Positions 23,011 through 33,217 of a stretch of DNA of 64,000 nt are shown here, one piece after another. The DNA lies in NCBI GenBank assembly GCA_022559845.1, contig CM040126.1, positions 44,758,458 to 44,822,457 on the forward strand, read 5' to 3'. Under the pieces are notes generated by a model that searched no databases, was not told where the DNA came from, and saw only the letters and a program-made list of their open reading frames with translations. The translations under genes and the position numbers were made by a program. The stretch is from Amorphophallus konjac (lineage: Eukaryota; Streptophyta; Magnoliopsida; Alismatales; Araceae). Numbering within the stretch: position 1 is the first letter of the stretch; each line of letters opens with the position of its first letter.

Positions 23011-23090
23011 GTCATGACTATTTCGCTACCACGTTTCGAGCAAGTTTTCGCAGCTATTGGTTCGGGACGTGACAGAAGTGATATCAGAGC
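23011..23090 (+). mobile_element. LTR 3' end plus tRNA-Met primer binding site
   Basis: Bases 23,015-23,074 repeat the LTR end at about 16,790-16,849 with a few changes. They are followed by TGATATCAGAGC at 23079-23090, a one-mismatch match to the initiator tRNA-Met primer site. Downstream sequence is gypsy-like rather than copia-like. Confidence 0.65.
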
Positions 23091-23319
23091 TTGGGTTGTT
23101 TAAGTCCTAGGTTCTTGTCCATAGGTATAGGTTGCCTTGAGTATTAGGTCGTATAATCTATATCATTCCTTCTTGTCACCCGGTGAGATTGGGTAGTGCC
23201 TCGGGTTAAGTAATAGCATATGTATATATAAAACTATGGTAGTGAGGCACGTAAGGGTAATAAGATCATTAATCTTTAGTTATTTTTGCAGGAGTCTAGA
23301 CCTTGCGAGAGGCGAAGCA

Positions 23320-23637
23320 AGAGGGCGTATGGGTAGGTTAAGGCCCGATTTTGTTAGAAGGAGGCGAGCATGTCATGAAGGATCTCGGAGCAATAAGAAG
23401 AGAAGGAGTAATATGTTGCAAAGGAAGTGTTTCTCTTGTCATAAATTGGGTCATCATGCTGAGGAATGATGGAGGAAGCGTGGAGCGTGTCTTTGCTGTG
23501 GAAGAAGGAATCATAGGATAGCCAATTGCCCTAAGCTATCCCTGCAGGCTAAAGTTAAAGATGGATCGGAACCAGTATTAAAGGAGCCCGACTCTACTAT
23601 CAAAGAAGAAGTGATAGGAGATATCCCTCATCCTTAA
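23320..23637 (+). pseudogene. Ty3/gypsy gag C-terminus with two zinc knuckles (relic)
   Basis: A basic stretch is followed by CFSCHKLGHHAEE and then TGA at 23467 exactly where the last Cys of a CX2CX4HX4C knuckle should be. After the stop the same frame gives a second, intact knuckle, CLCCGRRNHRIANC. The frame ends in TAA near 23,636. Zinc knuckles of gag bind element RNA. The gag core and all of pol are missing, because a polypurine tract and LTR start follow only 180 bp later, so this is an internally deleted element. Confidence 0.7.
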
Positions 23638-23723
23638 CCGTAGTTAGTCATTTTTCATTCCTCTAGGTGTTAGATTTTATTAGCATGATTATTGTGAGTA
23701 ATTAATGGATGGATTTAATCTTA

Positions 23724-23725
<2 letters not shown>

Positions 23726-23789
<64 letters not shown>
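23726..23789. repeat. (TA)n microsatellite
   Basis: About 32 uninterrupted TA dinucleotides between the gag relic and the polypurine tract. Its length is prone to sequencing and assembly error. Confidence 0.95.
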
Positions 23790-23794
<5 letters not shown>

Positions 23795-23814
23795 AATTTG
23801 GGGACCAGATTCCT

Positions 23815-24165
23815 TAAAGTGGGGGAGGATGTAACACTCTGGTTAATTAATAAGGGTTAAAAATAAAAATAAAATATATATATAAGTTGAAATGAAAAAA
23901 TAAGGTATAGAAAAAAATTGAGTTCGATAAGTAAGTTAATGGTTTAATGAATAAATAATTGAGCTAAGCCCCAATTAAATTTTTAGTAAAGCCAATTTAT
24001 TAAATGGGTTAAAATATTTATATACATTCGAATTAACTTGGCCAACTTCCTTATCTAAATGTTACTACCATTGTTTAAAGACAAAAATTACATCGATTAA
24101 GAGCGAATAATACAATTCAAATGACAGTAAAGGAAAAGCATGGCAACCTAGATTTAAAACAAATC
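23815..24165 (+). mobile_element. polypurine tract and truncated gypsy LTR start
   Basis: TAAAGTGGGGGAGGA at 23815-23829 is a typical gypsy polypurine tract. The LTR starts TGTAACACTCTGG at 23830 and can be followed, AT rich, to about 24,165, where chromovirus pol sequence takes over. The LTR 3' end is not present. Confidence 0.6.
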
Positions 24166-24177
24166 AATTACTCATGA

Positions 24178-27151
24178 CCTAGTTAGGCATCTTAACTTCA
24201 TAAGTGTCCGAGAGCTAAACAGAGAGGTTGTTGAGGGTGCCTTTGTTTGGACTGTTGTCATCACCATCACACCCGAGGAGTCCCAAGTCTCAGTCCCACC
24301 TGAAGTCCAGACAATCTTGCAGGACTTCCAAGACATCTTCCCTGAGGACCTGCCCTCTATACTCCCTCTAATGCATGATGTACAACACGCCATTGACCTT
24401 GTCCCTGGGTCCACCCTACCCAACCTTCCTCATTACTGACTGAACCCCAAGGAGCATGCTGAGCTCTAAAGAATTGTCGAGGACCTTATTCAAAAGGGTT
24501 TCCTCAAGGTGAGCAAGAGCCCATGTGCTGTTCCTGCCTTGCTCACACCCAAGAAAGATGGCACCTGGATGATGTGTGTTGACAGCCGTGCCATCAAAAA
24601 AATTTCTATCAAGTATAGATTTTCAATTCCCCGTCTTGATGACATGCTTGACATGATGAGTGGAGCCACCATCTTTTCCAAGATTGACTTGAAAAGTGGC
24701 TACCACCAGGTCCTAATCCGACCAGGGGATGAGTGGAAGACAGCCTTCAAAATAAAAGAAGGACTGTATGAATGGCTCGTCATGCCGTTTGGGCTATCTA
24801 ATGTCCCCAGCACTTTCATGGGGCTTATGACGGAAGTCCTTCGCCCTCTCATTGGTCGATTTGTTGTCGTCTACTTTGACGACATTCTCATCTATAGCCA
24901 CAACCCTCAGGACCACATCCAACATTTGAGGGAAGTCTGCAAGACTTTGAGGAGAGAAACCCTGTATGTCAATCTTAAGAAATGTGAATTCATGACAGAC
25001 CAGGTCACTTTCCTCGACTTTGTGGTTTCGAGTCATGGAGTGTCTGTGGACCAATCCAAAGTCCAAGTCTTAGTAGACTGGCCTGAGTCCCAGAACGTCC
25101 ATGACGTTCGCAGTTTTCATGGGCTAGCCACTTTCTACAGACGCTTTATAAAGAATTTAAGCACCATTATGGCACCCATTACGGATTGCATCTGTAAGGA
25201 AAATTTTGAGTGGACTAAGGCTGCCTCCCAGGCTTTTCTCATCATAAAGGAGCTCATGACCAAAGCCCATGCCCTTCGCCTGCCAGACTTTTCCAAAGTC
25301 TTTGAAATATCCTGTGATGCATCTGGCGTAGGTATAAGATGAGTGCTTAGCCAGGAAAGTCACCCTGTGGCATACTTCAGTAAGAAGCTTTCTGATGCAA
25401 AGCTTTGTTACTCCACCTATGATAAGGAGTTCTATGCCGTAGTCCAAGCTCTCAAATACTGGAGACATTATCTCTTACCTCAAGAGTTTATCTTATACTC
25501 AGACCACGAGACTTTAAAATTTCTTAGCTCTCGAAAGGGCTTAAACCCTAGCCATGGTCGGTGGGTAGAATTCCTCCAGTCCTTCACCTTTGTCATAAAA
25601 CATAAGGCTGGAAAAGAGAATAAGGTGGCTGATGCCTTGAGTCGAAGGGTCTCTCTTCTTTCCACTGTTTGGGTAGAGGTCACCGGATTTGACTGCATGA
25701 AGGAACTCTATGGAGAGTGTCCAGACTTTGGCACTGCCTACTCTGCCTTGTCCGTTGGATCCTCGACCGCATTTGCTGACTATCTACTTCAAGATGGTTT
25801 TCTTTTTCGAGGACAGCAACTCTGTGTCCCGAAGACTTCTGTACGGGACTTCCTGATTTGGGAAATACATGTTGGAGGTCTGACTGGTCACTTTGGACGA
25901 AACAAGGCCATCCATTCTGTGAAAGAGCATTTTTATTGGCCTGGCCTGAAGAAAGATGTGGCCAAGATTGTAGCCCAGTGTAGGACATGCACAATGGACA
26001 AACAGGTCAAACAAAACACTGGTCTCTACACTTCTCTCCCCATTCCTGATAGACCGTGGGTTGATGTGAGTATGGATTTCATCCTTGGATTACCTCGCAC
26101 TGCTCACAAACATGACTCCATCTTCGTGATAGTTGATCGATTCTCTAAGATGGCCCATTTCATTACATATTCCAAAATATCTAATGCATCTAGAGTAGCC
26201 CACCTGTTCTTTGATGAAGTCATGCGTCTGCATTGTCTCCCCCAAATCATAGTGTCTGACCGAGATGTCCAATTCACTAGTTACTTTTAGAAGACACTTT
26301 GGCACCTAGTTGGCACTAAAGTCAAATTCTCCACTGTCTATCACCCACAAACCGATGGGCAAACAGTGGTCGTCAATAGGAGTTTAGGGAATCTATTAAG
26401 GTGTCTTATAGGGGATCATTCTGGCACTTGGGATCTTCTTTTGCCTCGAGCCGAATTTACATACAATAGCTCTGTCAATAGGTCCATAGGCATGAGTCCA
26501 TTTGAGGTCGTGCATGGATACAAACCTAGGAAACATGTGGATCTCATTCTCCTCCCCTTCGAGTCCAGGACATCCAAGTCAGCTGAGGAATTTGCACAGC
26601 ATGTCAAAGGTCTGCATGAGTCAATTAGCATGTAAATAAACCTCAGTACTGAGACCTATAAATGATTGGCTGATTCGCATAGGCGTCACCATGAATTTCA
26701 AGAAGGTGACTTGGTTATAGTATGAGTTCGACTCGAACGACTCCCCTCGGGAGCCGTTAAAAAGTTGCAAGTCCGAAGTGATGGTCCCTTCCAAATACTG
26801 AGGAAGATTGGCTCCAATGCTTATATTGTGGACTTACCTCCTGAATATGGGATTAGCTCTACTTTCAATGTGGCAGACCTAGTGACCTACAAGGAATCCA
26901 CAGCGATTCCTAATGACCCTTTCGAGCCTTCTCCTCCCATTGAGAGTGAGCTCACCCCTGTGCGTCCCACAGCCTCGAGAGCACCGCGTGAGCAAATTGA
27001 GAGGATACTGGATGAGTAGGTGACAGCTACACGGAGCAGGGTGTACCAGCGCTACCTTGTCTGCTGGCGGGACCGTCCACCTTCTTATGATTCCTGGATC
27101 AGCCGGGAAGATCTCCAGCGCCTCGATCCAGACCTGTTGGAGCACTACTAG
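24178..27151 (+). pseudogene. Ty3/gypsy chromovirus pol: RT, RNase H, integrase, chromodomain (decayed)
   Basis: Order of recognisable parts: linker (IFPEDLP), RT from about 24,440 with [10 protein letters not shown] and the YFDD box ([11 protein letters not shown], about 24,869), RNase H with CDASG and YSDHETLKF, integrase with the zinc region (HFGRNKAIHSVKEHFYWPG, CRTCTMDK), the catalytic stretch VSMDFILGLP and VSDRDVQF, and YHPQTDGQT. Near 26,765 the GPFQILRKIGSNAYIVDLP segment follows, then a chromodomain tail (RYLVCWRDRPPSYDSWISRED). Chromodomains steer integration toward marked chromatin. In-frame stops include those at 25,340, 26,288, 26,633 and 27,017. No 5' LTR or gag was found directly upstream. 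Confidence 0.9.
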
Positions 27152-27175
27152 AGTAGTGTCCCCTCTACTCGGGAG

Positions 27176-27852
27176 TGTTGGTGGGGACACCGGGCCCACT
27201 ACCGGACCCACTACTCGGAGCCGATGCCGCACCGCCCCGACATCACCGAGCTTGTGGCTCGGAGACTCACTTGAAGACTCGGCGTCCTGAGTACGTATTT
27301 GTGTATGTATTTATGTATTATGTGTATAATACATGTATTACTACATGTATTATTTACTTTTTGTTTTATTAGGCTAGTCATAGTCAAAAGTTGTGTGTAT
27401 TTTATTTTTAAACCCAAGAGTCAAAAAATAGTTGGTGTGGTTTGTTTTATTAGGCTAGGACATGGAAGTCATTAGTTGAAATGACTAAGGGTATGTTTGT
27501 CCAAGTGTAAAATAGCCTTTCCTATATAAAGGGGGCTAATGTGTTGGTTTTCATATGATAGAAAAGATTGAAAGATTGAAAGCATGTATGTGTTTCCTCC
27601 CCTTCTTGCTTCCCTTCCCTCTTAGCTCCCTTGCGAGATTTGAGTGTCGCCCGGTGAGAGGCCGTCCGGTGTGAGATCGAGCTGCGCGAGACAGTGGTTA
27701 TCCCATCCCGTCCACGTCACGGAGTGCCGTCGATCCTTCCTCCGATGTTGTCGCGTCATAACCCTTCAAATTCTTCTATAAAGTTCCCCCCTTAGAATTT
27801 CAAGGGGCATCACATCATCGGACCACAGGCATCACAGGTCTCACCTCCAACA
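27176..27852 (+). mobile_element. 3' LTR of the chromovirus (677 bp)
   Basis: Starts TGTTGGTGGGG 24 bp after the chromodomain stop and ends CTCCAACA, giving TGTTGG/CCAACA ends. A TATA box (CTATATAAAGG, 27523-27530) is well placed for an LTR promoter. The matching 5' LTR is not in the window. Confidence 0.7.
27523..27530 (+). promoter_or_regulatory. TATA box of the chromovirus LTR
   Basis: TATATAAA within the LTR, about 350 bp after its start, followed by a short leader. Confidence 0.55.
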
Positions 27853-29149
27853 CTCCAGAAGCACATGGAGCAAGGCATGTGTTGGTTGCTTGGCTTGGTC
27901 GGCATAACACACGCCGAGGGTATGTTGAACAAAAACCCCTTGTGAGCGACGTCACGTGGTTCGGAAATGAAGATGGAGAGAGCGGAGCGCGCGGGCTCCT
28001 CTTTTGCTTTTATCCTGGTGCTTTAAGCTGCAACACAAAGAGATCAAGAGAGAAGAGAGAAGGGGCCAGCACGGGAGATTGCTTCGGCGGGGCGAGCGGG
28101 ACAGATATAATGCAAAAATTAAATAACGGAAATTGAAACGGCCATTGCGGGAAGCAACTCGCCGCGGCCTCGAGAATATAACAGTTGGAAGAATAACGCG
28201 TAATATAATGGCGGGAATTTAAAGGGCCATTGCGGGAGATTACCCTCCGCGGCCTCGAGAATATAACAGATATAAGAGACAGATATGAAGAATAACACGT
28301 AATATAATGACAGAAATTTAAAGGGCCATTGCGGGAGATGACCATCCGCGGCCTCGAGAATATAACAGATATAAGAGACAGATACGAGAGTGATGCAGAT
28401 TATGAAGAACAAAATTTAAACGGCCATTGCGGGAAGTAACTCACCGCGGCCTCGAGAATATGGCAATTATAAGAGACAAATGTGATAAAGAGGCAGAATA
28501 TGAATGACAAAAATTAAACGGTCATGGCGGGAAGTAACTCTCCGCGGCCTCGAGAATATAAGGTGATCGCCAGGGGTCGAGGACCCCAAAATAGAAAGAG
28601 ATCGCGCCTACCTCAAGAGCGGGAGACGGTGGGTTGCTTCTTCCTCTCCTACCGGCCGGCCGATGGAGAGGGCTTTCCTCGGTTACCCTTGCAAAACAAT
28701 AGACAATAAACGAACGGAATTAGAAAACGGCAGTGTAGTAAAAATTCCTTGCAATAAAAGTAACGAGATCGTGACCTGACACACACCTAGTTGGTGTGGT
28801 TTTAAACCCCTCTCGGACTCGAGTAGGAGGAAAATGCGATGACGAATGCAAGAAGTATGCAAGAGGCGACACCCTTATGAAGGGAGATAGAGGATGCGGT
28901 ATGATGAATGTAAAGAACTATAGGGAAAAAGGGGAAGAAATGGCTTATTGGATGAGCCGATGGTGAGATCCGGCGGAGCTTCGGCAGTGTGGGGACGACG
29001 TGGAAGCGCGGTGGACGAAGACAGTCTTCCTCTCGCGAGCCTGGACACCCGAGAAGCCGGCAGGACCTCCTCCTACAAAAAGACCTCACGGGTTAGAAAA
29101 ATGACTCCGGCAGCCTCTAGGCTCCGACAGCCTATCGGATCGCTTCTTA
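27853..29149 (-). mobile_element. distal (R-U5) part of a minus-strand Tat 3' LTR, interrupted at 29,149
   Basis: No protein-coding gene is supported. The stretch is the continuation of 34,832-35,400 once the gag-only element (29,150-34,831) is removed, because the two sides share the TSD TCTTA. A canonical minus-strand TATA box at 34,874 would drive transcription into it. It holds a tandem array at 28,130-28,560. Its left limit coincides with the end of the chromovirus LTR, and no CA/TG end could be fixed. Confidence 0.4.
28130..28560. repeat. tandem repeat of about 95 bp, five copies
   Basis: The core GGCCATTGCGGGA, then a 12-nt variable part, then CCGCGGCCTCGAGAATATA occurs at about 28,138, 28,229, 28,323, 28,420 and 28,519. 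The cores are separated by AT-rich, more variable 45-50 bp stretches. The cores diverge by a few bases only. Confidence 0.9.
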
Positions 29150-30763
29150 TGATGCGGGACGGGACCACGGACACGACAAGCTCGCGATCGTCCCTTAACG
29201 AGGGAAGCGTCGGATGTGCGCGGTTGAGAAACCGGCAATGAGCTAGGGTGGTCGGCTCTCTTTTGCGCCCGGATCGGGTCACGGGACGGCTTCGCTCTCT
29301 CTCGCAGCAGTGATATTATAAATTGAAGGCGAGCTAGGTATCCCTACACATGCTCTCTAGCAGCGGCATATAAAGCATATAAAGAATTAAGCTAATGCCA
29401 AGTGTAAGGGTGAAGGCGATACCTCCACGCTCTCGGCGTGGCGAAGACGGCACCCGGCCGAAGTTCGTACTCCCGGGAACTTAGTACATTATGTTTACAG
29501 CAGTACAAATAAGCCCACTCCACGCAGGGAGGTAAAGGGCGACACAAGTGGGCCCGGGAGGACCAAGTTCGGGTTGACGGGCGGTTTCGGGCAATGCTTC
29601 GGCTTCACGCGTACTCGTGCTAGTGGGGGCCCACGTGTTGACCGGAGGGGTCGTGTGGGGCCTGATGACTCTTCTATTGTGGAGACACTTGGGAAGCGTT
29701 CCCCTGGGATGGCGAGCTGCTGGAATGACCGCCGGACGCCGGGCGGCCCTCGGACGACGCTCGCCGGGAACTCGGCCACGAATCTGAAAATTCTGTTTGC
29801 AGACGCGCGACTTGGAGAAAACTGCTGCTGCGATCAGCCCCGTCGTCGGAATGCGACGAGGTTGGCGCCGTTGGAAAGCTGACTCAGAATACCTCGACGT
29901 AGGGGTCTTGAAATTTTGAGCTTCAGAAGACGAAGGGAGGGATAGCAGGAATTCGGAGAAGAAGGTTCTGTCCTGAGTGGACAGAACACCGAAACCGTTG
30001 GCAACGACGCGTCGGCGGCGAGTCGATGGCGGCGGCGATCACCGGAGTTGCTTCAGATGCTGGAGGGGATCAAGGGGGAAGGGATTACACTCTAGAAAGG
30101 GGACTGGAGGTGGAGGAACCAGGGAGAGAGAGGGGAGGGGCTCAAGATCTAATTGGGGGCAAATGCCTTTTTTTCCTTCATTAATTCCTTCAATATGAAA
30201 AATACAACCTTATATAGGATGCCAACCAAACTCAACCTCAACCCTTAGATCTAGGGGTTTGGATTGAAGGGCTGGGATACAATGTGAATCACACATTTAA
30301 TACATTAGTTTAATCTAATTTGACCATGCTTATTCAACCTTGGACTAAAGCTATTCAAACACCACCTAACAAGCCTAATAAGGCCAAAAGAGGGGGCGCC
30401 CCATTCATGGGCCTCTCTTGGGCCTAGGCTGGTCCAAGGCAAGCCAACTCAACCCATTAACTCAAGTCTAGACTTGGGCCTTCCAAGTCTTGGTGGTCCA
30501 TGAGAGGGAGTGGCCCAATTGGGCCTTAAATGACTAATATGGTCCATAAGGGTGGCACTTGGTCCAATATGAACTAGGCTTTCTAATGGACTCTACTAAA
30601 TGGCAATATAACCTTGGACTTGACATAACAAATGGCCCATTGGCTTGATATAAGCCTTACAAGGAGCCCAAAAGAAAGAAAATACACAATTACAATCTCA
30701 TACAAGCCATAACTCACAAATACACTTCACCCGTGTATGGAAATCGCCTTTGATGCCCCATCA
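29150..30763 (-). repeat. 3' LTR of the gag-only element
   Basis: Same length as the partner LTR. On the minus strand it starts TGATGGGGCATC and ends GTCCCGCATCA. It follows the polypurine tract at 30,764-30,780. Confidence 0.95.
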
Positions 30764-30780
30764 ATTCTCCCCGGGTGGGA
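30764..30780 (-). other. polypurine tract of the gag-only element
   Basis: On the minus strand TCCCACCCGGGGAGAAT directly precedes the 3' LTR, as in many plant chromovirus elements. Confidence 0.75.
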
Positions 30781-31065
30781 GGAACTCGACCCCGTCGAGT
30801 AGGGGTATGGCTGCTCCGGTACTCCGGCGGATCCGTCACCGTGCTAAGTAGCGCGGGTATGCTCCACTCCAAGTGATCAGCACCTGCTCATTCCATATAT
30901 ACTCGATATGCGCACTGCTATGGCTAAAGGTGGTCACTCCGAAGGGGCACTCTCAAAGGAAGGAAACAGCTCGAAGACTCATTAGGAATCACCGCTGAGT
31001 CCCTATAGGTGACTGATCCGGGTATAGATGTAGAACCGATCCCATACTCATCGAGTGAGTCGACT
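30775..31065 (-). pseudogene. relic of integrase tail and chromodomain in the gag-only element
   Basis: Minus-strand translation gives DEYGIGSTSIPGSVTYRDSAV followed by IPNESSS. This aligns with the stretch EYGISSTFNVADLVTYKEST and IPNDPFE just upstream of the chromodomain of the pol at 26.8 kb. A second frame nearer the polypurine tract (NEQVLITWSGAYPRYLAR) aligns with the chromodomain start DEQVTATRSRVYQRYLV. Frames are broken. The relic shows that the element derives from a chromovirus by internal deletion of most of pol. Confidence 0.65.
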
Positions 31066-31235
31066 CGCTTCACACTCATAAGAGAACGACACGAGCTTGC
31101 ACAAGACACATGCAGACTCACCATGCACTGACACATGAATGAAAATCACACAAACAATCGACTCAAAATCACCACCCAAACAAACCACACAAAGAAAACA
31201 CACCGACTCAACTATGACCCTAGACACACCTAATG

Positions 31236-32831
31236 TTAGTCCGACCCGTACATGGGTGATGGCGGACCAGGACACCCGAATGTGTGCCATGCATGCATGT
31301 TATGTAGCCGGAGATGGGTGGCATGAGGTACACCTAAATGTCCAAGTATGACCCAGTCATGCATGGACGGCCCTTTGGATTTGGGAGACTTGAGAGGGCT
31401 AGGAAAGCCCAGTGTGGAAGAGCTGGGTGGTGGTGTATCGTGGACGGGCTTGGTGGGTATGGAGGACCCGGCCCGTAGGAAAGGGGTATGAAAGTGGACT
31501 TCCCCGATAAGGTATGAGGGAAGTGATGGGTCACGGGGCCCACTAGAGTAGGGGTCAAATGGGTCAAAGAATGTGTGACCCCTTGTGGTGGGTTCCCACA
31601 AGTCACGGTCCCACGTGTAGAAGTTTTGAAGGTGTGGATAATCACCTTTTTGAATTGTGATGGGTGGGACGGGGACCGTAGGCAAGAAGTATGATTCCTC
31701 CCTCGGACAAAAGGGTATGAATTCAGGCTCGTCCGGTAAGGGAAGGAGTAAGAGGACCTCCGTGGTGATACAACCCACGGTGCACTCGGAGGTAATAGAC
31801 CCTAAGGCCGGATGAGTGAGGCTAAGACTAGTGGGTTGGTCAAAGCCTCGGGCCAAAAGGTGCGTCAACTCCCATTGTGAATCCAATCCCATGACAAGAT
31901 CATCCAATGTGTCAACATGGTGACGAGATCGAAAGGTGGTATGGAATGAGTTGACTGGCACTAAAGGTAAGGTGGGGTCCATGGACGGGAAGGGATGTGG
32001 GACCAAGCCATCCTTGAGCCATCTAAGAAGTGGCTCGGCTATGTAAAGTGTTCCCGTAAGAAACACGGGTGGCTCGGGCTTTGGTAGTTCCCACTTTGAT
32101 GGTTTCGAATGAAGACCGGAGGTAGATAACAATGGAGCATCCATGGGTGGTGGAGTAGCTTGTGTCCTTTCCCACCAATCCGAAATCATTTTCTTTATTT
32201 CCTCTAAGGAGCGGGTTGGAGGAGGGACCTTGGGGTGGACTAGCTCCTTAACTCTTGGCTCGGGTGTGGACCTAGGCTCGGTTATAAGCGGGACTTCCAC
32301 TCGGTTGGAGGTGCTTGAGTGGGTTGGGATGGGAGTGCCAAGGGGAGGTTGGTTGGTGGTGCATGGGCGGGCCACTAGATTGGGGTCACTTTGGTGGGCT
32401 TGGACGGCGGTGAAGGGGTGGGATTGGGTAGAGGTGTGGCCCACTTGATTGTGGGTGAGTTGGTGGGGTTGGTGAGTGGAATGACCTCCGTGGTTGGAGG
32501 TAGGTGGGCGGGGAACGTAGGCCCTCCTAAGCACTCTCTTCATTTCCCACCATGACTCGATGGGCCTTAGATTCCTATCCTCCCTCCAATATTTGATGTC
32601 CCTCCAAGTTGCAGCGGCTTCACCAAAAAGTCGCCTTTTGGCAACATCGACTTGCATGGGCCCGTACATGATGTACACCTCGAAGTAATCATCCATAATG
32701 GCTTCCCATTCTAGATAGACACTCGGGTCATCGGACCCGTAGAAATCCCGGGTTTCGGGCCTCGTGGGGTGGTTCGGGTGGTCCTTCCATTTGAGATAGT
32801 ATCGCCACCATCCGGGAGTTTGGGACTCCAT
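31236..32831 (-). CDS. retrotransposon gag protein of the non-autonomous element, 531 aa
   Basis: The frame is open from an ATG at 32831 to 31236; it also extends 25 codons upstream without an ATG. Residues about 25-110 match the retrotransposon gag core: DDPSVYLEWEAIMDDYFEVY, then VDVAKRRLFGEAAATWRDIK, then a conserved WW plus MKRVLRRAYVP segment. The rest is Pro/Ser/Thr rich and unassigned (for example LEEIKKMISDWWERTQ). No zinc knuckle is visible. The protein should assemble particles around the element RNA in the cytoplasm. The frame is undamaged and the LTRs are nearly identical, so this may still be expressed. Confidence 0.85.
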   Translation of the reverse strand: MESQTPGWWRYYLKWKDHPNHPTRPETRDFYGSDDPSVYLEWEAIMDDYFEVYIMYGPMQVDVAKRRLFGEAAATWRDIKYWREDRNLRPIESWWEMKRVLRRAYVPRPPTSNHGGHSTHQPHQLTHNQVGHTSTQSHPFTAVQAHQSDPNLVARPCTTNQPPLGTPIPTHSSTSNRVEVPLITEPRSTPEPRVKELVHPKVPPPTRSLEEIKKMISDWWERTQATPPPMDAPLLSTSGLHSKPSKWELPKPEPPVFLTGTLYIAEPLLRWLKDGLVPHPFPSMDPTLPLVPVNSFHTTFRSRHHVDTLDDLVMGLDSQWELTHLLARGFDQPTSLSLTHPALGSITSECTVGCITTEVLLLLPLPDEPEFIPFCPREESYFLPTVPVPPITIQKGDYPHLQNFYTWDRDLWEPTTRGHTFFDPFDPYSSGPRDPSLPSYLIGEVHFHTPFLRAGSSIPTKPVHDTPPPSSSTLGFPSPLKSPKSKGPSMHDWVILGHLGVPHATHLRLHNMHAWHTFGCPGPPSPMYGSD

Positions 32832-33202
32832 GGGACACGGGGAAACTAGTGGATGGCCATGCCGACACTCGGACCAAAACACTAGACACGACACTAAGTA
32901 ATGCAAAGTTGGAATGCACTAACTAATGCACACTAAGGACCCTAGACGTAAACCAAGACTCGGTACGGGGCGGAGACAATCGACCCGAAGGTCACTCGCA
33001 CAAGTGTGCGGCCTTCCCGATAGGCGTAACCTAACGGTCGGACAACACCTTTTTATATACCGAGTAAAAGGATGTATGCGACCCAAAAACGACTCTTTTT
33101 GTTGTTTTAAAAATATGATGATCCTAAACACGACTTAGACAGACTAATGACTACATGACACTCTTTTTTTTTTTTGAATGTAAACACCCTAGACTCAACC
33201 TG

Positions 33203-33214
33203 GCTCTGATACCA
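33203..33214 (-). other. primer binding site, initiator tRNA-Met
   Basis: TGGTATCAGAGC on the minus strand, three bases inside the 5' LTR boundary. A perfect 12-nt match to the site used by many plant gypsy and copia elements. Confidence 0.95.
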
Positions 33215-33217
33215 AAT

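Noticed and set aside
28802..29089. minus-strand 95-codon ORF as a gene
   Set aside because: No family features; it lies in the putative U5/leader of the Tat LTR.
33203..33214. tRNA gene fragment (initiator Met)
   Set aside because: Only the 3' acceptor complement is present, three bases from an LTR boundary; it is a primer binding site. No cloverleaf surrounds it.
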